Shown: piece by piece, positions 1 to 5,536 of the stretch
Layout: each line of letters opens with the position of its first letter
Position numbering within the stretch: position 1 is the stretch's first letter
Assembly (NCBI GenBank): GCA_900552315.1
Contig: URZM01000144.1
Span: 1 to 5,591, forward strand
Origin: an uncultured Bacteroidales bacterium
Lineage (GTDB): Bacteria; Bacteroidota; Bacteroidia; Bacteroidales; Muribaculaceae
DNA: 5,591 bases
Direction: 5' to 3'
Made by a program: the position numbers and the translations under genes
Notes under the pieces: model-generated
Told to the model about the DNA's origin: nothing
Seen by the model: only the letters and a program-made list of their open reading frames with translations
The model's database searches: none

Positions 1-300
1 AACGGCTGCGAGATGGTCAACGAAGAGCTGTGGGGTCTGCGCAAGCTGGCTTATCCCATCGAGAAGAAGAGCACGGGCTTCTATTGCCTGTTCCAGTGGG
101 CCGGCGCACCCGACATGGTCAAGAAGCTGGAGACAACGTTCCGTCGCGACGAGCGTGTGATACGTTTCCTCACATTCCGTCTCGACAAATATGCAGTAGA
201 GTATGCCGAGAAGCGTCGCCACGTGCGCGCCCAGAAGGCAGCAGAGGCTCCCGTAGAGGCAGCCGCCGCAGAAGAAACCGAAACATCAAAGGAGGACTAA
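1..300 (+). CDS. rpsF: 30S ribosomal protein bS6 (5' end missing)
   Basis: Structural protein of the 30S platform, which pairs with bS18 and contacts the central domain of 16S rRNA. The reading frame is open from base 1 to a TAA at 298-300, giving 99 visible residues; about 30 N-terminal residues (the first strand and helix) lie outside the window. The ATG at 13 is an internal methionine, because the frame continues upstream through N-G-C-E and bS6 homology does not begin there. The block WGLRKLAYPIEKKSTGFY and the later RRDERVIRFLTFRLDKYA stretch are classic bS6. The last 25 or so residues are an Ala/Glu-rich acidic tail ending KED, as is common in this family. The codons for this KED end contain the SD of the next gene, rpsR. 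The rpsF leader, where an S6:S18-binding mRNA structure occurs in many bacteria, is not in the window, so that control cannot be judged. Confidence 0.97.
   Translation, partial: NGCEMVNEELWGLRKLAYPIEKKSTGFYCLFQWAGAPDMVKKLETTFRRDERVIRFLTFRLDKYAVEYAEKRRHVRAQKAAEAPVEAAAAEETETSKED
288..295 (+). promoter_or_regulatory. Strong Shine-Dalgarno sequence for rpsR
   Basis: AAAGGAGG is a perfect 8-base match to the CCUCCUUU end of 16S rRNA and lies 9 bases before the rpsR ATG at 305. It is embedded in the last codons and near the stop of rpsF. None of the other visible starts (rplI, the helicase, rlmH, nadC, the amylase) has a comparable site; their upstream sequences are A/T-rich or C-rich. Bacteroidota ribosomes normally ignore SD sequences because the 16S tail is sequestered by bS21, bS18 and bS6, so an SD in front of the bS18 gene stands out. 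The regulatory role is inferred, not shown. Confidence 0.8.
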
Positions 301-304
301 TCAC

Positions 305-574
305 ATGGCACAGAACAACAGCGAAATCCGTTATCTCACTCCCCTGTCCGTAGACACGAAGAAGAAGAAATACTGCCGCTTCAAGCGCAGCGGTATCAAG
401 TATATCGACTACAAGGATCCCGAGTTCCTCAAGAAGTTCCTCAACGAGCAGGGCAAGATCCTGCCCCGCCGCATCACAGGCACATCCTTGAAGTTCCAGC
501 GTCGCGTAGCCAAGGCCGTGAAGCGTGCCCGCCACCTGGCCCTGCTCCCCTACGTAACCGACCTCATGAAATAA
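305..574 (+). CDS. rpsR: 30S ribosomal protein bS18
   Basis: bS18 is the partner of bS6 on the 30S platform. The protein is 89 residues, a normal length. After a short polar N-terminus comes the basic segment around residues 19-33 (KKKKYCRFKRSGIKY), then NEQGKILPRRITGTSLKFQ at about 47-65, followed by a basic helix, and ARHLALLPY near the end; these are the family hallmarks. There is a single cysteine (C24), so this is not a zinc-binding form. The start at ATG 305 is fixed by homology (MAQ...) and by the SD 9 bases upstream. It begins 4 bases after the rpsF stop and is followed 29 bases later by rplI, so all three are surely one transcript. In Bacteroidota bS18 also helps form the pocket that hides the anti-SD tail of 16S rRNA. 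Confidence 0.98.
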   Translation: MAQNNSEIRYLTPLSVDTKKKKYCRFKRSGIKYIDYKDPEFLKKFLNEQGKILPRRITGTSLKFQRRVAKAVKRARHLALLPYVTDLMK

Positions 575-603
575 GTAACCCCATCCCGTAAAACGACTAA
601 GAT

Positions 604-1047
604 ATGAAGATTATTCTGAAAGAGAACGTAGCCAACCTCGGTTATAAGGACGACGTAGTCGAAGTAAAGGATGGCTATGGCCGCAACTACCTGATACCCC
701 AGGGCAAGGCCGTTATCGCCAACGCATCTGCCCTCAAGCAGCTCGCAGAGGACCAGAAGCAGCGTGCCCACAAGATTGCAAAGATGCTCGAGGATGCCAA
801 GGCAGCAGCCGCCGCCATCGAAGGCGTATCGCTCACCATCGCTACCAAGACCAGCGCCACAGGCACTATCTTCGGTTCCGTGGGCGCAATCCAGATAGCC
901 GAGGCTCTCGAGAAGCTCGGCCACAACATCGACCGCAAGCTCATCTCCATCAAGGAGACCGTCAAGGAAGTGGGCAACTACAGCGCTACCGTGAAGTTCC
1001 ACAAGGAGGTATCCGTAGAGATTCCTTTCGAGGTAGTAGCCGAGTAA
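604..1047 (+). CDS. rplI: 50S ribosomal protein bL9
   Basis: bL9 is an elongated 50S protein bound near the L1 stalk through 23S rRNA; it affects translation fidelity and frame maintenance. The 147 residues match the usual length of about 149. The N-terminal RNA-binding domain (1 to about 50) carries the family signature GYGRNYLIPQGKA at 24-36. A long Lys/Ala-rich connecting helix spans about 42-72, and the C-terminal domain starts near 74 with GTIFGSVGAIQIAEAL at 87-102. The ATG at 604 gives the canonical MKIILKE start. There is no SD upstream, only an A-rich stretch (GTAAAACGACTAAGAT), which is normal for Bacteroidota and contrasts with rpsR. This is the last gene of the ribosomal operon before a strong hairpin. 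Confidence 0.98.
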   Translation: MKIILKENVANLGYKDDVVEVKDGYGRNYLIPQGKAVIANASALKQLAEDQKQRAHKIAKMLEDAKAAAAAIEGVSLTIATKTSATGTIFGSVGAIQIAEALEKLGHNIDRKLISIKETVKEVGNYSATVKFHKEVSVEIPFEVVAE

Positions 1048-1079
1048 GCACCCGCTCCCGCAGCGACAGAACATACACC

Positions 1080-1112
1080 AGGGCGGAGTTTCCGAAGCGG
1101 AGGCCCCGCCCT
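1080..1112 (+). terminator. GC-rich hairpin after rplI, probable terminator or attenuator
   Basis: The arms AGGGCGG (1080-1086) and CCGCCCT (1106-1112) pair perfectly. After one A/C mismatch the stem can continue through G1088-C1104, two G-U pairs and UCCG/CGGA (1091-1094 with 1098-1101) to an AAG loop, a nearly continuous stem of about 14 pairs. It starts 33 bases after the rplI stop and ends 46 bases before the helicase ATG. The following sequence (GCCATTTCTC) has only a three-T run, so it is a weak match to a classical intrinsic terminator. It may partly end the ribosomal transcript and let some read-through reach the helicase. An mRNA 3'-end stabiliser is the alternative. Confidence 0.6.
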
Positions 1113-1158
1113 GCCATTTCTCACCATCCCTCTTCTCTCCACATAAATACCCACCTCA

Positions 1159-2568
1159 ATGTATTTTGACGAGCTTGACCTCGGCGACGACCTGCTTGAC
1201 GCACTCGACGCCATGCACTTTGACGAATGTACCCCCATACAGGCAATGGCCATTCCTCCCGCCCTTGAGGGGAAGGACCTTATGGCCATAGCGCAGACCG
1301 GTACGGGCAAGACCGCAGCCTATCTGCTGCCCGTGCTGGAACGTCTCACCTACGGCGACTACCCTACCGACGCGATAAACTGCGTCATCATGACCCCTAC
1401 GCGTGAGCTGGCTATGCAGATAGACCACCAGATGGAGGGTTTCGCCTATTATCTGCCGGTAAGCTCGCTGCCTATATATGGAGGTACGGACGGACGCGGG
1501 TTCTCGCAGCAGCAACATGGTCTGAAGCAGGGCGCCGACGTGGTGATAGCCACCCCGGGCAGACTCCTGGCCCACTTGCAGATGGGATATTGCGACCTCT
1601 CGAAAGTCAGCTTCTTCATACTCGACGAGGCTGACAGGATGCTCGACATGGGTTTCTACGAGGACATCATGTCCATAGCCAAACATCTTCCCAAGGAGCG
1701 CCAGACCCTCATGTTCTCGGCCACGATGCCTGCCAAGATCAAACAGCTCGCCAACACGCTGCTCACCGATCCGGTGGAGGTCAAGACCCAGATCAGCCGC
1801 CCGGCAGAAGCCATAGAGCAAAGCGCGGCCGTGGTCTACGAGCCTCAGAAAGAGGGGATGCTGCGCCACCTGCTCAAGACCAAGGCCAAGGAGAGGGTCA
1901 TAGTATTCGTGGCCTCCAAGCTCAAGGTCAAGGACCTGACGCGCTCTCTGCGCCGGGCCGGCGTAAAAGCTGCCGAGATGCACTCTGACCTGGACCAGGA
2001 CAAACGCGAAGAGGTGATGCTCGCCTTCCGCGCCGGACGCATAGACGTGCTTGTGGCCACCGACATCGTGGCTCGAGGCATCGACATTGACGACATAGCG
2101 ATGGTAGTGAACTATGACGTGCCCCGCGAGGCCGAAGACTATGTACACAGGATAGGACGAACCGCACGTGCCGGAGCCGGAGGCAAAGCCGTGACACTCG
2201 TGGGTCCGCAAGACCAGTTCCGCTTCGGTGCCATAGAGCGTTTCCTGAAATATGAGGTGCGCAAAGAGGAGATTCCCGAGTCATTGGGCGAGGCTCCCGC
2301 ATACGAGCCCTCACGCCGTCAGGGTCGGGGAGGCGCAGCGAAAAAAGGACAGGGCAACGGGTCAAAAGGCTCCGGCAAGGGACGCGGACGCAAAGACAGA
2401 CCTGCGGCCTCGCACAAGAAATCCGCATCTCCGGTTCAACAAAACAATACGGCTCCCTCACAGGACAACGCCGCCTCGGCAGAGAACGGCAACGAGAAAC
2501 CGGTCAAGAAGCATCGTCGCCCCTGGCGAGGCAAGCGCAAGCCCGACAACAAGTCCAAAGGCGAATAA
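1159..2568 (+). CDS. DEAD-box ATP-dependent RNA helicase, RhlE-like
   Basis: ATP-driven unwinding or remodelling of RNA duplexes in the cytoplasm; relatives act in ribosome assembly and mRNA turnover. All core motifs are present and intact: upstream aromatic F3 with Q motif TPIQ (25-28), motif I AQTGTGKT (45-52), Ia PTREL (80-84), a YGG motif (107-109), Ib TPGRL (132-136), II DEAD (156-159), III SAT (187-189), IV VIVF (247-250), a Q-R pair near 280-283, V ATDIVARGIDI (300-310) and VI HRIGRTARAG (330-339). The core ends near 375; the last 90 or so residues are low-complexity, rich in Gly, Lys, Arg, Ser and Gln, and strongly basic, a typical RNA-tethering tail. Overall order and spacing resemble RhlE more than CsdA/DeaD or DbpA, but the exact orthologue is uncertain. 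ATG 1159 is chosen because F3 and the Q motif need this N-terminus. There is no SD and no clear TTTG/TAnnTTTG promoter upstream, so read-through from rplI is possible. Confidence 0.95.
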   Translation: MYFDELDLGDDLLDALDAMHFDECTPIQAMAIPPALEGKDLMAIAQTGTGKTAAYLLPVLERLTYGDYPTDAINCVIMTPTRELAMQIDHQMEGFAYYLPVSSLPIYGGTDGRGFSQQQHGLKQGADVVIATPGRLLAHLQMGYCDLSKVSFFILDEADRMLDMGFYEDIMSIAKHLPKERQTLMFSATMPAKIKQLANTLLTDPVEVKTQISRPAEAIEQSAAVVYEPQKEGMLRHLLKTKAKERVIVFVASKLKVKDLTRSLRRAGVKAAEMHSDLDQDKREEVMLAFRAGRIDVLVATDIVARGIDIDDIAMVVNYDVPREAEDYVHRIGRTARAGAGGKAVTLVGPQDQFRFGAIERFLKYEVRKEEIPESLGEAPAYEPSRRQGRGGAAKKGQGNGSKGSGKGRGRKDRPAASHKKSASPVQQNNTAPSQDNAASAENGNEKPVKKHRRPWRGKRKPDNKSKGE

Positions 2569-2577
2569 ACGCCTCGG

Positions 2578-3051
2578 TCATTCATGATGATAAGGTTCAT
2601 GGCGCAGTATGGTCATGGCCCTGTAGACCTGCTCAGTGAAGAACAGGCGTATCATCTCGTGGCTGAAGGTCATCTTCGACAGGGATATCTTACCGTCGGC
2701 ACGCGAATACATGGCCGGAGAGAATCCGTAGGGTCCGCCCACCACGAATATGAGCCTCTTCAGCCCGGAAGCCATCTTTCCGCTCAGGTATGCGGAAAAC
2801 TCCATGGAGGTGTATTCCTTGCCACGCTCGTCCAGCAGCACCACGAAATCCGATGGCTGCACCGCACCGAGAAACACCTTTCCCTCACCTTCTTTCTGCT
2901 GGTCCTCGCTCATGTTCTTCGTGTTCTTGACATCCGGGAGTACCCGTACAGAATATGGTACGTAATGCCGCAGCCTTTCCAGATACACCTTGGTAGCCAT
3001 CTCAAGCGTGGCCGAGGAATTTTTCCCTATGACAAGCAATTGGATTTCCAT
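2578..3051 (-). CDS. rlmH: 23S rRNA (pseudouridine(1915)-N(3))-methyltransferase RlmH
   Basis: SPOUT-fold methyltransferase that uses S-adenosylmethionine to methylate pseudouridine 1915 in helix 69 of 23S rRNA on assembled 70S ribosomes, acting as a dimer. The protein is 157 residues, the family length. Visible marks are the N-terminal strand MEIQLLVIGK, LLDERGKEYTS (72-82), the SAM-site loop GGPYG (105-109), SLSKMTFSHEMIR (123-135) and the C-terminal block EQVYRAMTILRHEPYHHE (140-157), which matches the E. coli pattern ending NHPYHRE. The frame is open 16 codons further upstream, to an ATG at 3099, but that extension is not RlmH-like and would swallow the promoter region, so ATG 3051 is preferred. 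It converges on the helicase with a 9-base gap and diverges from nadC. No SD is seen. Confidence 0.97.
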   Translation of the reverse strand: MEIQLLVIGKNSSATLEMATKVYLERLRHYVPYSVRVLPDVKNTKNMSEDQQKEGEGKVFLGAVQPSDFVVLLDERGKEYTSMEFSAYLSGKMASGLKRLIFVVGGPYGFSPAMYSRADGKISLSKMTFSHEMIRLFFTEQVYRAMTILRHEPYHHE

Positions 3052-3068
3052 ATTTTTCACTAATTTTG
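3040..3068 (+). promoter_or_regulatory. Predicted Bacteroidota-type promoter for nadC
   Basis: TAATTTTG at 3061-3068 matches the -7 consensus TAnnTTTG, and ATTG, with its TTG at 3040-3042, stands in for the -33 TTTG with an 18-base spacer. The transcript would begin around 3075, giving a leader of roughly 40 bases before ATG 3117. The -33 part lies inside the first codons of rlmH. The assignment is by consensus only. Confidence 0.6.
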
Positions 3069-3104
3069 CAAGGAATACATTTTCCCGTTGACAACGCAAA
3101 ATTA
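3061..3104. repeat. Inverted repeat formed by two facing -7 boxes
   Basis: TAATTTTGC (3061-3069) and GCAAAATTA (3096-3104) are a perfect 9-base inverted repeat separated by 26 bases. Each arm contains a TAnnTTTG box, one per strand. Inside lies a smaller dyad, CGTTG-A-CAACG (3086-3096), whose right end touches the right-hand box. The large repeat can be explained simply by two identical promoter elements facing outward; the small dyad could be an operator but may be chance. Confidence 0.5.
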
Positions 3105-3128
3105 CTAAATAAAAATATGAAGACCAAA
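3097..3128 (-). promoter_or_regulatory. Predicted Bacteroidota-type promoter for rlmH
   Basis: Read on the - strand, TTTG (3128-3125), a 20-base spacer and TAATTTTG (3104-3097) fit the TTTG / TAnnTTTG consensus exactly. Transcription would start near 3090, about 40 bases before the rlmH ATG at 3051. The -33 box lies within the first codons of nadC. It is a better match than the facing nadC promoter. Confidence 0.65.
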
Positions 3129-3968
3129 GACGAACTGATAGACGAGCTCCTGGACCTCGCCTTCGCCGAGGATGTGGGCGACGGCGACCACACCACCCTT
3201 TCCACCATACCTGCCGAGGCGCGAGGCAAAAGCCGGCTGCTCATAAAGGAAGAAGGAATACTGGCCGGCGTGGACATCGCCCGGAAGGTTCTGGAAAAGG
3301 TGGACCCCACGCTCAAGATGGAGGAGACCATCCATGACGGCACACATGTTAAACCGGGCGACGTGGCCTTCACCGTGGAAGGCTCGGTCCGCTCCCTGCT
3401 GATAGCCGAGCGCACCATGCTCAACATAATGCAGCGCATGAGCGGCGTGGCGACAATGACCCACAAATACCAAAGCCGCCTGGAGGGGCTGCACACCCGT
3501 GTGCTCGACACACGCAAGACCACTCCCGGCATGCGTATGCTGGAGAAAGAGGCGGTCCGCATCGGCGGAGGCACCAACCACCGCATAGGTCTTTTCGACA
3601 TGATCCTCATCAAGGACAACCATATAGACTTTGCCGGAGGAATTGAGAAGGCCATAACCGCCGCCCGCGACTACTGCAAAGCCAACGGCAAGGAAGACCT
3701 CAAGATAGAGGTGGAGGTGCGCAGCCTCGACGACATACGCCGCGTGCTCGCCTTGGGAGGCGTTGACCGTATAATGTTTGACAATTTCACCCCCGAGCTG
3801 ACCCGCGAGGCCGTGAAGCTCGTGGGCGGACGCTGCGAGACCGAATCCTCGGGCGGCATCACGCTCGATACACTGCGTGCCTACGGCGACACCGGCGTGG
3901 ATTTCATCTCCGTGGGTGCGCTCACCCACTCCGTCAAGGGCCTGGACATGTCCTTCAAAGCCATGTGA
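3117..3968 (+). CDS. nadC: Nicotinate-nucleotide pyrophosphorylase (quinolinate phosphoribosyltransferase, decarboxylating)
   Basis: Converts quinolinate and phosphoribosyl pyrophosphate to nicotinate mononucleotide, CO2 and pyrophosphate, the third step of de novo NAD synthesis. The protein is 283 residues, normal for NadC. It has an N-terminal domain with AEDVGDGDHTT (17-27), then ER (98-99), DTRKTTPGMR (131-140), K144, GGGTNHRIGL (150-159), KDNH (166-169), EVE (198-200), FDN (221-223), SGGI (245-248) and SVGALTHSVKGLDMS (265-279). These cover the basic quinolinate/PRPP-binding residues and the acidic metal-site residues of the family. A TTG 17 codons upstream is in frame, but it would place the promoter and start region inside the protein; ATG 3117 gives the normal N-terminus. 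nadA and nadB are not in this window. The amylase gene follows after 28 bases, so the two probably share a transcript. Confidence 0.97.
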   Translation: MKTKDELIDELLDLAFAEDVGDGDHTTLSTIPAEARGKSRLLIKEEGILAGVDIARKVLEKVDPTLKMEETIHDGTHVKPGDVAFTVEGSVRSLLIAERTMLNIMQRMSGVATMTHKYQSRLEGLHTRVLDTRKTTPGMRMLEKEAVRIGGGTNHRIGLFDMILIKDNHIDFAGGIEKAITAARDYCKANGKEDLKIEVEVRSLDDIRRVLALGGVDRIMFDNFTPELTREAVKLVGGRCETESSGGITLDTLRAYGDTGVDFISVGALTHSVKGLDMSFKAM

Positions 3969-3996
3969 TCACAGTTTTTCTAAATAATACAAAGAC

Positions 3997-5436
3997 ATGC
4001 AAAAATTCATTTTATCCGCCATCGCCCTCGCAGCGCTGTCCGCAACCCCGGCTATAGCCAAAGACCGCGTGACCCACAACCCCGCCGCCACCAACGAGGA
4101 CGTGATACTGCATGCGTGGAGCTGGAATTTCCCCACCATAGCAGACAACATGAAGGCCATCTCCGAGGCCGGATACACCATAGTGCAGACCTCTCCCGCA
4201 CAGGCATGCCTCACCCCTCCGGAGGGCAACACGCGACTGTTCTCGCAGCCCGGCGAGAAGGGGGGCAACTGGTACCACTACTACCAGCCTACCGACTGGA
4301 CCATAGGCAACGACATAGTGGGCACACGTGACCAGCTGAAGGCCATGCTCGACTCAGCTGCGAAATATGACGTGCGCGTTATAGTGGACGTGCTTCCAAA
4401 CCACACCGCCTTCAACGTGGACCTGGTGTCAGACAACATGGTCAAGGCCGTCGGCGGCCGCGACAAGCTCTACCACAGCCAGGGACTGCGTGCCGTGCAG
4501 GACTACAACGACCGCCTGCAATGCACCCTATGGGGCTCGGGCGCGCTGCCTGACGTGAACACAGAGAATCCCGATTTCCAGAAATATTACATGCAGTACG
4601 TGAACGACCTGCTCAACCTCGGCGTGCGTGGATTCCGCTATGACACGGCCAAGCACATAGGCGTACATTCAGACCCCGTAGACACCGCCTCCGGAGTCAA
4701 GGTCAACGATTTCTGGGACGTGGCCACAGGCCGCAAGGCAGTGAAAGGGGTGAAACTCGCAGTGCCGTATGACGAACTGTTCGTATACGGCGAGGTGCTT
4801 CAGGACAAGAACGTGCCTGAGGCCGAGTATGCCGACTATTTCGGACAGACAGCCTCCGGCTACGGCCATTGGCTGCGACAGGCCCTGGAGCACAAATCGG
4901 CCAAAGGCATAGACATGAAGGACTGGCACCACGAGGCCGCGCCCGAATACCTGACCACCTGGGTGGAAAGCCATGACACATATTGCAACGCCCACGAGAG
5001 CGCCGGACTGACCGACGACCAGATACGCATGGGTTGGGTGTTCCTCACAGCCCGCCAGAACGGTGTACCCCTGTTCTTCTCGCGTCCGGCCGGCTCAGGC
5101 CCGGGCAATGTATGGGGCGACAATGTGGCCGGCGCGCGCGGCAACGACCAGTTCATGCACCCTGAGGTAGCCGCCGTCAACAAGTTCCGCCAGGCCATGA
5201 AGGGGCAGAAAGAAGATGTCCAGGTCAGCGACAACGGGCACGTGCTTCTCGTGAGCCGTGGCAAGAAGGGCGCTGCCGTGGTCAACATCAACGACTATGC
5301 CGACTATGTGGACCTGCCCACCACCCTGCCCAACGGCAAGTATGTGGACCAGGTACACGGCAAGGAGTTCAAGGTGGCAGGGGGTCGCCTCAAGGGCATC
5401 CTCGCGCCCATGACCTCGTACATCCTCACGAAATAA
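3997..5436 (+). CDS. Secreted GH13 alpha-amylase, AmyE-like (probable subfamily GH13_28)
   Basis: Hydrolyses internal alpha-1,4 bonds of starch-like glucans. The 479 residues start with a Sec signal peptide: a short basic N-terminus, a hydrophobic core and AIA at 19-21 as the likely signal peptidase I site; no lipobox cysteine is present, so the enzyme is probably periplasmic or released. The (beta/alpha)8 domain carries all GH13 regions: I DVLPNH (131-136), a fifth region LPDVN (184-188), II GFRYDTAKH (212-220, nucleophile D216), III YGE (264-266, acid/base E266) and IV ESHD (324-327, transition-state aspartate D327). Stretches such as HAWSWNF (39-45), TWVESHDTY (321-329) and PLFFSRP (358-364) closely recall Bacillus subtilis AmyE, as does the short C-terminal beta domain (about 400-479). 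No carbohydrate-binding module or sorting tail is present. No SusC/SusD or other PUL gene is nearby. Translation starts 28 bases after nadC with no SD and no evident promoter of its own. Confidence 0.94.
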   Translation: MQKFILSAIALAALSATPAIAKDRVTHNPAATNEDVILHAWSWNFPTIADNMKAISEAGYTIVQTSPAQACLTPPEGNTRLFSQPGEKGGNWYHYYQPTDWTIGNDIVGTRDQLKAMLDSAAKYDVRVIVDVLPNHTAFNVDLVSDNMVKAVGGRDKLYHSQGLRAVQDYNDRLQCTLWGSGALPDVNTENPDFQKYYMQYVNDLLNLGVRGFRYDTAKHIGVHSDPVDTASGVKVNDFWDVATGRKAVKGVKLAVPYDELFVYGEVLQDKNVPEAEYADYFGQTASGYGHWLRQALEHKSAKGIDMKDWHHEAAPEYLTTWVESHDTYCNAHESAGLTDDQIRMGWVFLTARQNGVPLFFSRPAGSGPGNVWGDNVAGARGNDQFMHPEVAAVNKFRQAMKGQKEDVQVSDNGHVLLVSRGKKGAAVVNINDYADYVDLPTTLPNGKYVDQVHGKEFKVAGGRLKGILAPMTSYILTK

Positions 5437-5440
5437 CCCT

Positions 5441-5471
5441 CTGACGCCGCACACCCTTCGCAGTGTGTCAG
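5441..5471 (+). other. Hairpin just after the amylase gene
   Basis: CTGA (5441-5444) pairs with TCAG (5468-5471) and CACAC (5450-5454) with GTGTG (5463-5467), leaving a 5-base bulge and an 8-base loop. It starts 4 bases after the amylase stop (5434-5436). No T-run follows, so it is not a classical terminator; it may protect the mRNA 3' end or act with the hairpins after it. Confidence 0.4.
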
Positions 5472-5475
5472 AATG

Positions 5476-5513
5476 GCCGAGATACAAGGCTCCCGACCCT
5501 TTCCCGTCTCGGC
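5476..5513 (+). other. Inverted repeat GCCGAGA / TCTCGGC
   Basis: Perfect 7-base arms at 5476-5482 and 5507-5513 enclose a 24-base C-rich loop. The arm ends exactly where the next hairpin (5514) begins, so the two stems could stack. No gene or tRNA-like fold was recognised here. Confidence 0.4.
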
Positions 5514-5530
5514 GATTCGCGAAGCGAATC
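5514..5530 (+). other. Tight hairpin with a GAA loop
   Basis: GATTCGC (5514-5520) and GCGAATC (5524-5530) form a perfect 7-pair stem closed by a 3-base GAA loop. Its tip, GCGAAGC, is the sequence known for an unusually stable mini-hairpin in single-stranded DNA. An A-rich stretch (5534-5542) follows instead of a T-run, so on the + strand it is not a typical terminator. Confidence 0.5.
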
Positions 5531-5536
5531 CACAAT

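Noticed and set aside
1003..1010. SD-like AAGGAGGT inside rplI
   Set aside because: No plausible start codon or reading frame follows at suitable distance; it encodes part of the conserved HKEVSVEI end of bL9.
1161..1169. TATTTTG resembling a -7 box at the helicase start
   Set aside because: It is one base short of TAnnTTTG and any transcript would start after the ATG needed for the conserved F3 and Q motif.
1156..2211. 351-codon open frame on the - strand opposite the helicase
   Set aside because: It is antisense to a helicase with all motifs intact; its translation is His/Gly/Val-rich without recognisable domains, typical of a shadow frame in GC-rich coding DNA.
3052..3099. Longer N-terminus for RlmH from ATG 3099
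   Set aside because: The extra 16 residues are not RlmH-like and would cover the promoter region; MEIQLLVIGK at 3051 is the family start.
3066..3116. Longer N-terminus for NadC from TTG 3066
   Set aside because: It would begin inside the predicted -7 box and adds a non-conserved segment; ATG 3117 gives the standard length.
3105..3929. 274-codon open frame on the - strand opposite nadC
   Set aside because: Shadow of nadC: composition is biased (His, Gly, Ala, Val), no family features, and nadC is complete and conserved.
5437..5535. Possible tRNA or other known RNA gene
   Set aside because: The stems do not fit a cloverleaf, there is no T-loop GTTC motif or CCA end, and I recognise no known RNA family.
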